Shown here piece after piece: positions 24,401 to 36,444 of a stretch of 64,000 bases of DNA. The position numbers and the translations under genes were made by a program. The stretch is taken from the NCBI RefSeq assembly GCF_910592395.1, contig NC_088324.1:15092953-15156952 (forward strand), written 5' to 3'. The notes beneath the pieces are model-generated. The model did no database searches. It was given only the letters and a program-made list of their open reading frames with translations, and was not told where the DNA came from. Source of the DNA: Lineus longissimus. Lineage: Eukaryota; Nemertea; Pilidiophora; Heteronemertea; Lineidae. The number at the start of each line of letters is the position of its first letter. The stretch's first letter is position 1.

Positions 24401-26138
24401 ATGATTTAAAATGATTTAATACACGCTTCATCCTCTTCACTTAAAATTATGCATTTTACGCTAATCTATTTTAGCGGAACAGTTTTAGAATTTATGAAAA
24501 ATTGCAAATTTATTGCAAGAAAGTTAGGTATCGTAATTGAAACGTCACTCTCACGCACTTATCATAAACTTTTATAGCACTTTTGTCATATTGTGAGAAA
24601 CTGCCTCTCGAATTTAGAATTTCATATATGTTAAGTGTCATTCGTATCAGATGGGTTATCACAAATGTTGCGGAATTATGTTACAAATCAAGTTAGTTTC
24701 GACAGAATGACAGCGACACTGTGTGGGTTTCATCATAATTGAATTTTGTAACCAAATCCAAATTTCAACTTTTTACTAATCTGATTTCCAGATTTTCTCA
24801 TTTGCCCTTATGAACGATCTATTTTATAATTTACAAGCGATGGCTCATCTGATTTGATGGAACACGATGTTGAAAATATGACTTTTTGCCCGATTGAAGT
24901 TTTGCACCCCCAGGAGCAATGACCTCAGCTGACCGGGATGAAAACGGAAAACGGTATTTCTAGCTTGTTTTGAACCACACCTATAGGCCCGAGTTGACAT
25001 CCTGATATGAAAACACCGACTGATAATCAGTTCAGCTAAGACATACGCAGCTTCTTTATCCCTTTTTGCAACTTCCCTCAATATCATCTACAAGACGTTA
25101 CTTCACCCGTTACCTCGCTGTTAGAAGAATTCAGACCCAGCTCAATACTCGGTCTATTGTCTTGAAACAAAGCCCGCTTGCACCTAAATTCCCTTTGTTC
25201 TACCGTCTTCTTACGGTTTATCAGGGAAAGTCTTGATAACATCGACCCCCACGGAACTGCGTTGCGTATAGGCAAGGGCAAATAAGGCAATGTACCTTAG
25301 CAGCAAATCGGGCGACAGTACACCCAAAGAAACACGGCTCTACCTCGATAATGGTTTCATTACCATCTCAGATTTAATATCTTGCGCAGTTCTTCTTCGG
25401 CTCATTTGATCAAATGGCTATTAAGGCAAATTGATACCATAAAGCGAGAAATGGCCTCTTTATTGCCGAGCATGTTCTGATTATGGGTTTACGTAATGTG
25501 AATTGACGAAGTATGAATACTCCTGATGATGATGTTCGTCAGTAGTTTTGCGCGTATCATCGGCAAACATCGGTTGAGAATATCTTATTTAGGCGGATTT
25601 TTTGCATCAGCATCATTTTTGTCACGTTATATTTCATACTAGCGATCATGACTTTTATAAACAACCTATCGCAAAAGTAACCGTGAAATAGAGACGTCAG
25701 TGTGGTGCTTTACATGACTTTCTATGCATACTGCTTCACTTGCAGGCCATCTTTACTTTGGTAATAGCGGCGTCAGGCCGTCACCTCACCCCTATCATAA
25801 CAATAACCATGGCCCGATGATATAATTCCACTATGTTCCGCCAAAGCACAACCAAAGCAGAACAAATAACAAAATGAAGTATGCCATAATGAATCAATCT
25901 TGAGTCAGAGGAAAGATCATATCCTACCTCTGCAGACGCCACTGAGTCCATTATTCTTATGAAAGTCGCACACGAATCCTTTTCGTTCATCGCACATCCT
26001 CTTATGGTCGCAGTACTCTCCCTGCTGGCGGCCGCACATCTCACAGCAGCCACACCCGTCCTTGACGATTGATATGCCAGGCTTGCATTTGGGGTGTTCA
26101 CTAGGACACTCGCACGGGTAGGTACACTTGGAACGTAT
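21466..26138 (-). CDS. CCN: CCN family matricellular protein (CTGF/CYR61/NOV-like), 5' exon missing
   Basis: Four exons on the minus strand, one per domain. 26138-25928 is IGFBP, with DGCGCCEMCGRQQGEYCD and the GCGCCxxC signature. 22477-22208 is VWC, with CSVNGIMYKDGEEF and CCREWMC. 22097-21913 is TSP1, with WSACSTSCDMGLSVRVTND and CTIRPCD. 21714-21466 is the C-terminal cystine knot, with GKRC, YRPKYCSDCKKNKCCAPH and MWIKNCKCHHRNC. Junctions are phase 1, 1 and 0, with consensus GT/AG. CCN proteins are secreted modular regulators that bind integrins, heparan sulphate, growth factors and matrix. The exon-per-domain layout is the family's usual one. The signal-peptide exon should lie above 26138, and I could not find it. 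The protein stops three residues after the last cysteine, shorter than vertebrate CTGF. Confidence 0.93.
22478..25927. other. Large CCN intron between IGFBP and VWC exons
   Basis: A 3.45-kb intron. AT-rich, with short ORFs only. I saw no transposon ends or RNA gene in it. Confidence 0.6.
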
Positions 26139-26321
26139 CTGAAATGACAGGAATGAAACAAGAACTTAGAGAAAATGAAAAGTTTGCGGATGTTCGACGT
26201 TTCGTCTCGGGTCGACAGCGAGATGAATAAGCGGAAGGGGACGCGTATGGAGAAGATGTTGAGTTGCTCTCCGGGCTGACAAAATGGCTGTTCGACACCA
26301 AGTCAGGAAAAAATAGTACAC

Positions 26322-26322
26322 C

Positions 26323-26403
<81 letters not shown>

Positions 26404-26421
26404 CTACAACAACAACAACGA
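26322..26421. repeat. Compound (GAC)n(AAC)n microsatellite
   Basis: About 15 GAC triplets pass directly into about 18 AAC triplets with one interruption. The polyD/polyN and polyS/polyL reading frames here are repeat artefacts. It lies about 180 bp upstream of the CCN IGFBP exon, within the presumed first intron. Confidence 0.95.
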
Positions 26422-26864
26422 CATTCTACTATCCACCAAAAAACTCAAAGAGATTCAGCTATGTCCTCTCATTGGAGAAAGGAAGTTAGTCTAGACTAGA
26501 CGCAAGGGCCCAACGCGCCGCGTAGCGGCAAAAAAGCGAAGCTGGCGAAACATTTATAACGGGTCACCGTCACTTATTATTGGACTTATAGCGCATTTAC
26601 GGGGTTGCAACTATTTTGCTTTATAGTGTCACCAGGAAAGAAAAGCATGCGACCTAACGCCGATCTATTTGTATAAAGTGATAATTGGAAGGTATATAGT
26701 AGGAAATATCAATAAAATAATCATTCCATGTCGTCTTTTGAGGGCATTTTTGATTGTAAAAAATATATGTGTACGTCACCGTAGTCTCTGCAATGATAAT
26801 TTTATCAGAGCAGTCTCGCGCAAGTAGAAGTTCTTTACCTATTAGTTCTTCACTTATTAGTCTC

Positions 26865-26889
26865 AACGTCTGGCGCAAAGCCAGACGTT
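26865..26889. repeat. Short perfect hairpin
   Basis: AACGTCTGGC, loop GCAAA, GCCAGACGTT: a 10-bp perfect stem. It directly precedes the duplicated segment starting near 26900. Confidence 0.5.
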
Positions 26890-26899
26890 TTCCATTACG

Positions 26900-27045
26900 A
26901 TTTCACTACGATGTTTGACAAGAAGGAGCAGTGCGCGAGATATGCTAATGAGCAGACTTCCCTCGCTTGAGTTTCTGAAGAATGTTCCATATCGCGCTAA
27001 GCTGATCACTACTGATTATGACAGGCGTGCAACGGTAGGTATCTG
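26900..27045. repeat. Duplicated segment, copy 1 (partner 28855-29003)
   Basis: About 140 bp aligns without gaps to 28855-29003, from TTCACTACGATGTTTGAC to ATGACAGGCGTGCA, with scattered substitutions. Both copies stay open in the plus frame reading SRLPSLEF.KNVPYRAKL. No family recognised. Confidence 0.75.
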
Positions 27046-27807
27046 CTCCCCAACTTCCACCCTAATACGGTACAATAAGTTACCATTTGATGGGAATGGG
27101 ACAATGCCCTCACTGTGTATGGAGTCATAGGGATAAGAAGACATTATTCATTAGTGTTGGTACAAGTGATTTTGCCCAAAAAGCATGCGCATTCAAAAAA
27201 CAAAATATGCAAGGTTACGGTATCACGTACATGACCATGACGACGTGCAGAAAGTGCACTGGCCAGTGCATACCCTATGGCTATGTACTAGTAAACATGG
27301 TAAACATGAACAACATCATTATTCATCGGCAGTTCATTTTACTCCGAGCTTTTCCTGAAACATATAGCCATGATGATTAGGCCTACCATGTACCATGACC
27401 AATAACAGCACTAGATCATGTAGATGTCAACAAGTTCACATGAACCGTATAATCCCGCATGGCGCATGTGGGGCATGCGTCTAAACCAAAGCCTCAAAAT
27501 CACTTGTTTTGGTCTATTTCACTTGTGTTTCCCCCGTCTCCCAGTCCATAATACATTTACAGTTTACAATCCCCGATCATGGCCCAACAAAAGGTCATCG
27601 GTTGACTAAAGGAACACAACTGTTCAATGGATTTATAGTTGAATGCGATCAAACTACGTCTTTTCAATCGTGGATTGTAAATTTAACCCCATGGGCCTAG
27701 GGAAGGTCCTATAACAATACTTTCGACAGTTATTATCTCCGCTGCCTCCACCATGTTACACAGTGCTCACTGCTGATTCTAAAATGCGCCACCTAGTCAA
27801 AACAGGA

Positions 27808-28150
27808 CATATGTTCTTCTAGGAATAGATCTCTTTCCAATATTTCGTCATTCCACTATCGTCATCACCTCATCATACTTTCATTGACATTACAGGCACA
27901 CATCCACAGAGCACTCTTCAAATCATCTACACAGTGGTTATCCAACTAGGATTATAAAGGTAATTTCTTAGCCCCACACAGTGGGTTTCAGTCTTGATAA
28001 AGGGGCACTATTGCTAGCAGCTAGGTAGGCAAGATAAAGTTAGACGAAGTAGCCGATAGGGGTCTCTCACCCCCCAAAGTCCATCACAACTATTCAAGCT
28101 TGTACAAGGAATACATGCAGCGCTGACTCTAACAAGACCCAATGGGAATG
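27808..28150. repeat. Local duplication, copy 1 (partner ~28170-28625)
   Basis: Phrases repeat in the same order: CACTATCGTCATCACCTCAT, then CATTGACATTACAGG.ACACA, then AAGATAAAGTTA, then TAGGGGTCTCTCACC, then TTGTAC.AGGAATACAT. Copy 2 carries about 115 bp of extra sequence near 28340-28480. Confidence 0.65.
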
Positions 28151-28169
28151 TCGCACAGTCATCTGTCAA

Positions 28170-28625
28170 AAACAAGACCTATGTTGCAGTATGATCTCTT
28201 GCCAATATTTAATAATTGCACTATCGTCATCACCTCATCATACTTCATTGACATTACAGGTACACATTGACATAGACCACTGTTGCAGTCAACGACACAG
28301 TCGCTATCCAAGTAGCATTATAGAGGTAATTATCATTATCATACCTCATTAGCATGTGAACCAATCACGTCGCGTCCTTTGCGATCACGGCAAAGCCTCA
28401 TGGAATAATGTCTTTCACCGTTGAATAATTTTTCATATTCCATGCCTACAACTTCAATTTCTTCATATTCCATGGCTAGAAGTTCAATACTAATATAATA
28501 TCCAAGATAAAGTTACAAGAAGTAGTCAATAGGGGTCTCTCACCTCTCACTGTATGTCCACACTATTCACGCTTGTACGAGGAATACATTCAATGCTGAA
28601 TCTAACAACACCCAGGGCCCTTACT
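28170..28625. repeat. Local duplication, copy 2
   Basis: Direct-orientation partner of 27808-28150, substituted and with an internal insertion. No coding content. Confidence 0.65.
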
Positions 28626-28686
28626 CTGTATATTAGTCACTGGAAGATGGCCCATTTCACTCCTTGCTTCTACTTCACCTATAGTC

Positions 28687-29094
28687 TCATTGCAAACGCC
28701 TCAGTTCTATGATATCACATTCACTTTCAGCTGTCATGCAACGCAACAACTGTGCTATCTGCCATCGCACATCAACGAAGAAGTGCAGCCGCCCACATTC
28801 CACCTCACGTCTGTCCGACCAGCTGCAATCCTCGAGGACGCCCCACTGTACCACGATTTCACTACGATGTTTGACGAGAAGGAGCAGTGCGCGAGATAGG
28901 CAAATCAGCAGACTTCCCTCGCTTGAGTTTCGGAAGAATGTTCCATATCGCGCTAAGCTGACCACTGCTGACCATGACAGGCGTGCATTGGACTGGTACA
29001 GGTTGGAACTGAACATTGAATATGCTGGTGGTGACGCTTTCTGATGAGAAGTTGGTCGTGACTGATGCAGTATCCTTGGACTTGTCCACAGCAT
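28687..29094. pseudogene. Coding-like region, unrecognised, contains duplicated segment copy 2
   Basis: Plus frame 28690-28899 reads well (FYDITFTFSCHATQQLCYLP, then ILEDAPLYHDF) but stops at TAG near 28899. A 135-codon minus-strand ORF covers the same DNA. No splice sites give a longer model. It contains the 28855-29003 partner of the 26.9-kb segment, so it is probably a remnant of a repeated element. Confidence 0.25.
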
Positions 29095-29135
29095 CGTTCA
29101 ATCATTGCTCTCTGTGCTGCCTTGATTCTGTACTT

Positions 29136-29201
29136 ACCCAAATACTAAGACCAAATGCCTGTTGACTGTGCTTTAAGAGAGACTGGCGCCATGCCTAGAG
29201 A
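29136..29201. repeat. Half-copy of the 29.5-kb foldback sequence
   Basis: ACCAAATGCCTGTTGACTGT and the following GCTTTAAGAGAGACTGGCG are the same as 29503-29542, preceded by CCCAAATACT in both copies. It lacks the inverted second arm. Confidence 0.75.
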
Positions 29202-29512
29202 TATGACTGACCCCTATTGGCAAATTTGTATGACTTTATCTTGCCTACCTAGCTGCTGCCTATAGTCTCCCTTTAACTGCGGAGCACTTCAAAGTCGATA
29301 AAATGCCATGTTCCACCTTTTAATGTGTTCAGACCGCCATTTTCAAAATAATCAAGTCAGGACACTGCCTTCTAGTCTCATAATAAATTTTGCTTTCCTC
29401 AATAATAACATTTCTTCTTCTTCAATGCTTTCATCATTCCAAACTTCTCCTCCTCTGACTTTTACAGGGGTACAGTCATGGCAATCAAAACCCAAATACT
29501 GAGACCAAATGC

Positions 29513-29576
29513 CTGTTGACTGTGCTTTAAGAGAGACTGGCGCCATGCCTAGTCTCTCTTAAAGCACAGTCAACAG
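29513..29576. repeat. Perfect 26-bp-stem hairpin (foldback)
   Basis: The left arm 29513-29538 begins CTGTTGACTGTGCTTTAAGA. The right arm 29551-29576 is its exact reverse complement. The loop is GGCGCCATGCCT. The arm sequence also occurs singly at 29157-29185. Confidence 0.9.
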
Positions 29577-32500
29577 ACACCAACCCCCTCAGACTCAGAA
29601 ACCACAAACGCCCAACCCTTCCTGCTACCTTAATACTTCTGGATTTGGTCTCAGGGTTCGGATGCCCTAAAGCCAACCGATCACCATGCATCACATCAGC
29701 TTGTGTTCTGACAGGTGAACGCAATACTGTTGGTAACTTATAGTTTTTGTGTCATCTTGACATGAGGTCGTTAAGTTACTTCAGCGAGCTGTGCTCAATG
29801 GACAGCCTGTAACTGAGGTGGGCACTGGACTTGGACAATACCCTTAGCAAGAAATCTGGCCAAAATGTGTCAGCCTGCAAGACCAACTGCAGGAGGACAA
29901 CTCATTACATCCGGCGAACAATTCCCTGAGGAGTTAACGCAAGGATGAAGGTAGACTCGCGGCTGGAGGCGACATCAGGATTACACGACTTTGCTCTCTC
30001 TTAGACCAGATGTGATATTGCATGACACATATCCTCCCCTGAGCTACATGACCATTTTTGCAACCAGTCAACTAAAGAGAGCACTGAGAGATTTCCGAAA
30101 GCAGACTCTGTTATTTGGTTCTGTTTTGGGTTAGAGTTTCTGTCAATTGTGCTTTCGGAAATGGGTAAATGGATGGCGGATACGTTTCTAATTGACTCTG
30201 GTAAAACATCCTGTTGTTGTACTGAGACTAGGGAGAAACGAAACCCCGCGTTGAAAAATCGAATGTATCCTTCGTTATGTTGTAAACAGTAACATAAAAC
30301 AATATTTTTTTCTGCGGAAAGTGGCATGGTCTAATAAAAGCTACTCTCAATCAGTTGTATGGAATTGTTGTATAACCAGTCACGCAAACGAGACCAAAAC
30401 GAGAACGAGAGATGCAACTGTCATGTTTTTCATTGCACCTTCTCAACGATTGCAAAGTAACTCGACCTCAGTCCGATATTGTTGCTTAGTAAAGCACTTA
30501 ACGGCTCAAGTGAATCGCTGAGTTTCAGATTTCTCAGTTTCATTTACGTGATCAATGATTGAAAACGGGGTATGTTGTACAAAAGCTGATACATTGCCTA
30601 AATCTTTGCGTAACCTCAGATTTATTTTTCCGCTTGTTCAATGCTAATAAATCCATCAGTCAAACCGATCTCGGAGAAAGACGGTCACCCTGCTGCTAGA
30701 GTTCACACAGCCGTCGCATTCATTAAACTAGCTGAGGAGTTTACCCAATTAGTGGATGAAAAATCCAATGGGACCATATGGCATTTCACAGCTTCTGATC
30801 GGGATTCGAGCGAAGTCAAAATAACAACATTTGCTCGTTTCTCGTGAGGCTATAATACCAACAAAGACCGTGTTGAATACGTCAAATGATCCTGTTGGAA
30901 GAACAGTCATCTATGCAAAAGAAAAAAGCCAACAACTTTGTTCATTGTTTTCATCCCAAATCTGCCTCCTCACTGGCACTGCATCTTACTTCTGTCGTCT
31001 TATCGATTGTTTGCTATTGCCTATTGAAGATAAAGCTACTCACGTTTCTACCCCTCTCTATATTCCATTAGTGGAGCACATATATCCATCTGAAGTCATA
31101 TAACTGATCTCCTTTATTTGCTTACAGGAAGCCTTATGATGTATCATCTTTAGACAAATTGAGAGTAGCATCCTGTTCTCAGAGAACTGCAGGACGGGAC
31201 ACTAGTCCGTCCATAGCGAGTTCTGGGTCTTCCACCTTAAGATGCAACCAATTTTCTCCAAAACCAGTGTTCAAAATTCACTCATTTACAAGAGAATACC
31301 TGCCAATTAAAACAATACCACGGAGCCAATTGTGGCTAAACAATGAATGAGTCACGTTCAGAAAAGTAGATTGCATTCTTACATGTCATCAGTAGTTTCG
31401 CCTGTATATACAGGCTGAGATCATAGAGCTGTATGCTTCGTTACGATGAGATCATTATCCTTGTCTCATTTTCAAGAACCCTGTAAAACTCAGAGATTAC
31501 CCACTTTTACTCAGTTGAAAGACAAAATAGTACGTGATCAAGTCAGTTGTTTCACCCGGAGTCTGAGAACTGAGCAAGTCAGCACTGAGCCGTGGTTACC
31601 AATAACGAGGCTTGGAGAATAAGAACTCTATTGCCTGACATATCCACCCCTATCCGATGGTCGTTAATGTGATATAAGAGCCAACGTCTGTCAAGGCTGT
31701 CATGCCCATCACACATTGATATATTCAAACATCTCCATCAGCATTCCTGTAACTGTCCTTTCAAGCTGTTATTTCATTACCAATGCGGCAAAGCCACGGC
31801 ACATGCAGCAGTGACCGCACAGCGACGACCACCATTGCCGATCTCCAGTCTTGCGCATCAACAAGCAGATGAGATTTACTGCGGGACTGCACCTCCGGCG
31901 TCAAACGGAGCAGATGATGATTACTTATATCAATACTTCATATTTTTATCACTTTTTCTTCCTCATCTCTCTCTCCTGGGGGAGCAACTGCTCACATTAC
32001 TAATTTGTCTGTTCTCCCAATGATGTTTTTTCTGGTGGGGAAATAATTGGCTCCATAAGCAGCAGGAGATTTTTACTGCGGGGCTGTTAAACTGTTGGAG
32101 CCAATCGTGTGGTAGCAATCATTTCACCTATTAACATTTCATATCGTCAATAACTCTTCCAAAAGCTCCTCAGGGGAACGTTCCGTTCTGTTTTTTCCCA
32201 TGCTTGTTCGTGATGAAGGCCGTTGTTGACTTTATACACTATTTTGTAAAATTTTCAAGCAGAAATCGATGGCATGCAAACTCAATGACAAGTCTCCTTG
32301 TATAATATCTTGCAGAAATGTATACAAATGAATACAAAACATCTTCTTTTCATTAGTAAAATCTTTCATCGAATCAGTGCGCTAGGGTGAAGATTTGCTG
32401 CGAATCTGAGACCTCGCAGGCGTCGCAACAATATCTCGTATCAAAGGTGATGAATACTTGATAATCCATTCCCCAAGACACGTCTTTCTGTTCATGGCTT

Positions 32501-35500
32501 TTCAAACATGGGATTCTTCCGAGCGGAATTCCTTTCCTCCGGATGATACGGGGAAGATAAAGTTCTAATGTGCGTTGAGACGTTCTTTGTTCTGTGGGCT
32601 TCCTGCAGGGACTGACTTTGCAGGCTCAAGTTTCTATCGCCATAGAACTTCCCAAAACATTTATGCTTCACTGTCACTCTTTGCCTCACTGATGATTGAA
32701 ATACCCCAAGCGAGCAGACGCAACAGGCGTTTCAATAAGATAGATACAAGCTTGGTTACTCTTGGCGAAGTGATACTGTTAAACTCCCAGGAACTTGACA
32801 GTTGAAATGAAAGTTCTTTTCAGCTTCATTGCGACCACCGGCGTAACATTGATAGATTGCTCAGACTATGAGCACTCAGAGGTCAGCTACACAAAATTGC
32901 CGAATAATTACACTGCCTTATTATGGTCGTACCCATGCAAGCCTCAAGCTGGATGACAAGATGACAATTAAAGTAGATTTTTGGGCTTAATCTTAAATAA
33001 TATCAACTAACTAGACATAGGACTACACTTCTGCAAAGTTTGATAACAATCCCAGAATTGATTTTTTTTCAAATCACAAAAATGTATGTATACAGAATGT
33101 ACACGGACCCTATCACAGATTTGATTGTGTCCTGAGCCCGCTACTGGCTCCCCTGCCGTCGGCCATCCACACTACATAGTACGCACATAAAACGTCCCAT
33201 GGGAGTAATGCTGTTTGCGCTGTATATAAACATCTTGTTAATTCCTGTGTCTGTAAGACAAACCACAGATTCATCCGGGTTCATGCTTGCTTTGACTTGA
33301 TGAATGACGGATCAGCGGGAGCTGGTTCAAGGGATTCCAGCTGTAAATCGTCCCCCACCCTGATAACGGGCGTGATTTCTAATGTTAGGCAATTGCCTAG
33401 TATCAATATCTTAGCTCAGATGACATCACCTGACGAAAAGAAAAGATGACGTCAACGCCACTGCCAACTATCATTGATCTGAAGCTATTGCGCGAATCCA
33501 CCGGATATGTAGAGGTAATTATTCGAAGATAGACATGATGGAAAGGGGATCATTGTTTTTCGCGCAGTGATGTGGCATTTGGCGGACAGTAGAGAACATT
33601 CTGCCTTAGAAGAAATACCTAGATAATGTTCGAATTGATGCATACACTGCAATATACAATTGCTTTAAATCATGGCTCATGTATACAAAATGCACGTGGA
33701 GTTTTTATTTTATCATAGCCAAAAGGTACATTGTACTTCCATTCTAACACTTTCACAGAACAGTACGAACTAAAAACAAAAACGCCAATAATGACACGCT
33801 GTAGTACTGTTCCAATAAAGGGAATACCAAAGAGACGTAATTTTCAATAAAAGTCAAAACCCGTTAGATTTAACGCGAGCTAAAGCTGTCAAGAAACTTC
33901 GACTGTGGGGAAGTTCTATTAAGCAAGTGACTTTGTCATAACACAGGAGCGAAACCTGGTTTGTCATGCCCTGGGTTAGCATTCTAGAGACAGCACCTCT
34001 GTAATGGAATTACCAATAAAAGTCACCACTGGTTACCAAAGCTGTCTGTAGTGGTATGGAGTCTGGTTATGTCTGCCAACTTGCTTTAAGATTACAGGAG
34101 CTCGAGTTTATAATAAGTTGACCTTTTAGGTGGTGCGCTGCAGTTCTAGTTTTATCGAAACGAATGGCTTCTGAATGGAAGAAACAAACACTTTGTTGAT
34201 AGGGATGGAACATGGTCTCTGCCTCAACAGAGTATTTTTCATAAGTTGCTTTGGAAAGTAATATAGGTGGATTAAACCCAAATATATCGGAAATGACACC
34301 AATCTTCCAAAAGTCACGGAAATGGCCGACAGATCGCAAACTGATTGAATGAAGTCGAATATTACTTCGGAAATAACATCATTTCATGATCGAAATCTCC
34401 GCAAATTAATAAGATTTCCTTCTCATTCATCTCGGGTATGAGACCAATTCCTCAAATTGGGGATATATCCGGATAATTTCCTATTCGCCTCAAGTTGGTT
34501 TATCGCAATGATCCGACGCCATGTTACCGGATGTAGTCATAATATGGTGCATTGTGGGGGTATGGAATCAGCTTCCGTTGAATAAATTGATAACTCTGGC
34601 ATAGAAATGTCGGAAGTGGCGGAGTTTGCAGTGGCAAGACTCCGATTTGCAATGTGCTGTCTCTGCCTCTTCTCATTCCATGTTAGCGGATGTTGTGGTT
34701 ATACGGTGTATTGTGGTTGGATGGAATCAACATCCGTACAATAATATTGCCATATGAAGAGATAGTCAAAATGACATTCTGTAGTGTTGCGCCTGGAGTA
34801 TAGCAAGAAACCTGATGCGAAGCATAGGATTACTTATACCACATAGTTATCAGAAATGAGCTCAAGTCAATTTCAATTTGAGCACATAATTCACACAGAT
34901 TGTCCATAACTGTCACTACGAATACATCGTTATATGGCGTGTATCATGATTTACACAACATAATTTCCTTATTCTGGCGGATTTTCTGGTTTACTTCGGT
35001 ATCATAGTCAATTGAAACTAAATAAGATCAGGAAATGATCTTCTCAGCATCATTTTAATTGGAATACTGGTAACTTCATCCCATTGTAATGGGATCTCAG
35101 ACCGGCAGTTGTTTTCGGCACGGGATGCTCGCAAGGAGACTAAAATGAGATATAAAAAAGTGATTATGGAAGGTCACACGTGGTCATTCTATCACTGCAA
35201 ATCACACTGACCTTTGCCACGCAGGCTGGCGCGACAGGATGGACTAGCCTCCGATGTTTTTGAGGTCATAACATACTCTCAAGCCATCACGCCAGAGTCT
35301 AGTGGCAAAACTTGGGAAGAATGCCTAGCCTGCAGGGTGAGGTGATGATACTCAGTGCTCTCTTCGCGGAAGTTGAACTATTTGACCGGTCTTGCCTCGC
35401 TCCGAGGACAGAGTATCATAGCTATGAGCAGCAATCATCCAATGGCCAGAATCCCCAAGGGATGAGATGCTGGTGATTAATAACGGCTCTCTATTTAGTC

Positions 35501-36294
35501 AGATGCCCGGGGCTCACCATTTCAGGGCTATCATGTTGCCCACAATGACGAGCAAAATCAGCCAGTGACATTTATTTTTAGATCGAAAAAAGATACTTCC
35601 GTATACCTTACAAAGAGATGTGGCTTGCAAGGCAATGCCGGAAGGCGTTCGGTTAAAAAATGTTGTTGCCATGGTAGACTAACTTTAACATCAGCCTGTT
35701 CCTGCCCTGTCTGTTGGATAAAAGAAGATAATACCCTCTTTACAAAAGAATCGGACGAATATGTCAGTCTCCTTTTTCATCCAATATTTGTAGCGATGGG
35801 CAATGAATACCCCCAGGGAGCCTTCGAATGACGTCTGTCCGCTTCCTGATTGGAATTGGTTCTGTGACCAGCCCTTTAGTGAGTTGAGTAAGATAGTTCT
35901 TTTACAAAAAATAGCTGCCTTTTTTCATCAGACACGAGTTAAGAGTTGACAATGGATACTGCCTCAGGTAGTCACGCTGGGAAGCCTGTCCGCTTACTGA
36001 TAGAATATACTTTGATTACGAACCCTATGTGGCTTTTCTGTAACGGGAAGCGTTGATTTATCATCATCTGCCTCTGACTTGGTGAAAGGACGCTAGCTCC
36101 CTGGAGACCCTCTCGAAATGATGGCCATCCACTCTCCCGGCTTAACCGATTGACATCCCAAGTCTGTGGCGCTGATAACTTTTTCTCCAATCCAATTTCA
36201 ATCATTTTTCGCCCCTAATGGTGGTGACTAGTAGATCATATATTTCATTTATTGACAGGTTATTCGACCACGATTCTTAAACGATTCCAATCAC
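29577..36294. other. Gene-poor intergenic region
   Basis: 6.7 kb with only short unassignable ORFs (for example 30641-30847). A stretch at 33140-33240 ending GCTGTTTGCGCTGTATATAA resembles SINE/LINE 3' ends, which is weak evidence. A direct repeat occurs at 34519/34678. Confidence 0.4.
34519..34745. repeat. Direct repeat, ~67 bp units 159 bp apart
   Basis: CCATGTTACCGGATGTAGTC at 34519 and CCATGTTAGCGGATGTTGTG at 34678 continue in parallel through GGAATCA.C.TCCGT and end ACAATAA/GAATAA. Confidence 0.65.
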
Positions 36295-36444
36295 TAGTAG
36301 GAGGCTTATCGGACTTCATAACGGTTTCTCTAACATTTCCTGGTTTTCTAGAAATCCGAGCTTTCATGAAAAGTCGGACAAAAGGCGGATAAATTAGGAA
36401 AAAGTTAGAGAAACCGTTAAGAAGTCGGAAAAAGCCTCCAACTA
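36295..36444. mobile_element. Palindromic MITE, full copy
   Basis: 150 bp with near-perfect inverted ends of about 47 bp. The left end starts TAGTAGGAGGCTTATCGGAC, and the reverse complement of the right end starts TAGTTGGAGGCTTTTTCCGA. Both arms continue TAACGGTTTCTCTAAC. TA at both borders suggests TA target sites. The same family occurs, truncated, at 42003 and in each unit of the 44-58 kb array. Confidence 0.85.

Noticed and set aside
26101-26403. Leucine/serine-rich ORF on the minus strand
   Set aside because: It is the reverse reading of the GAC/AAC microsatellite.
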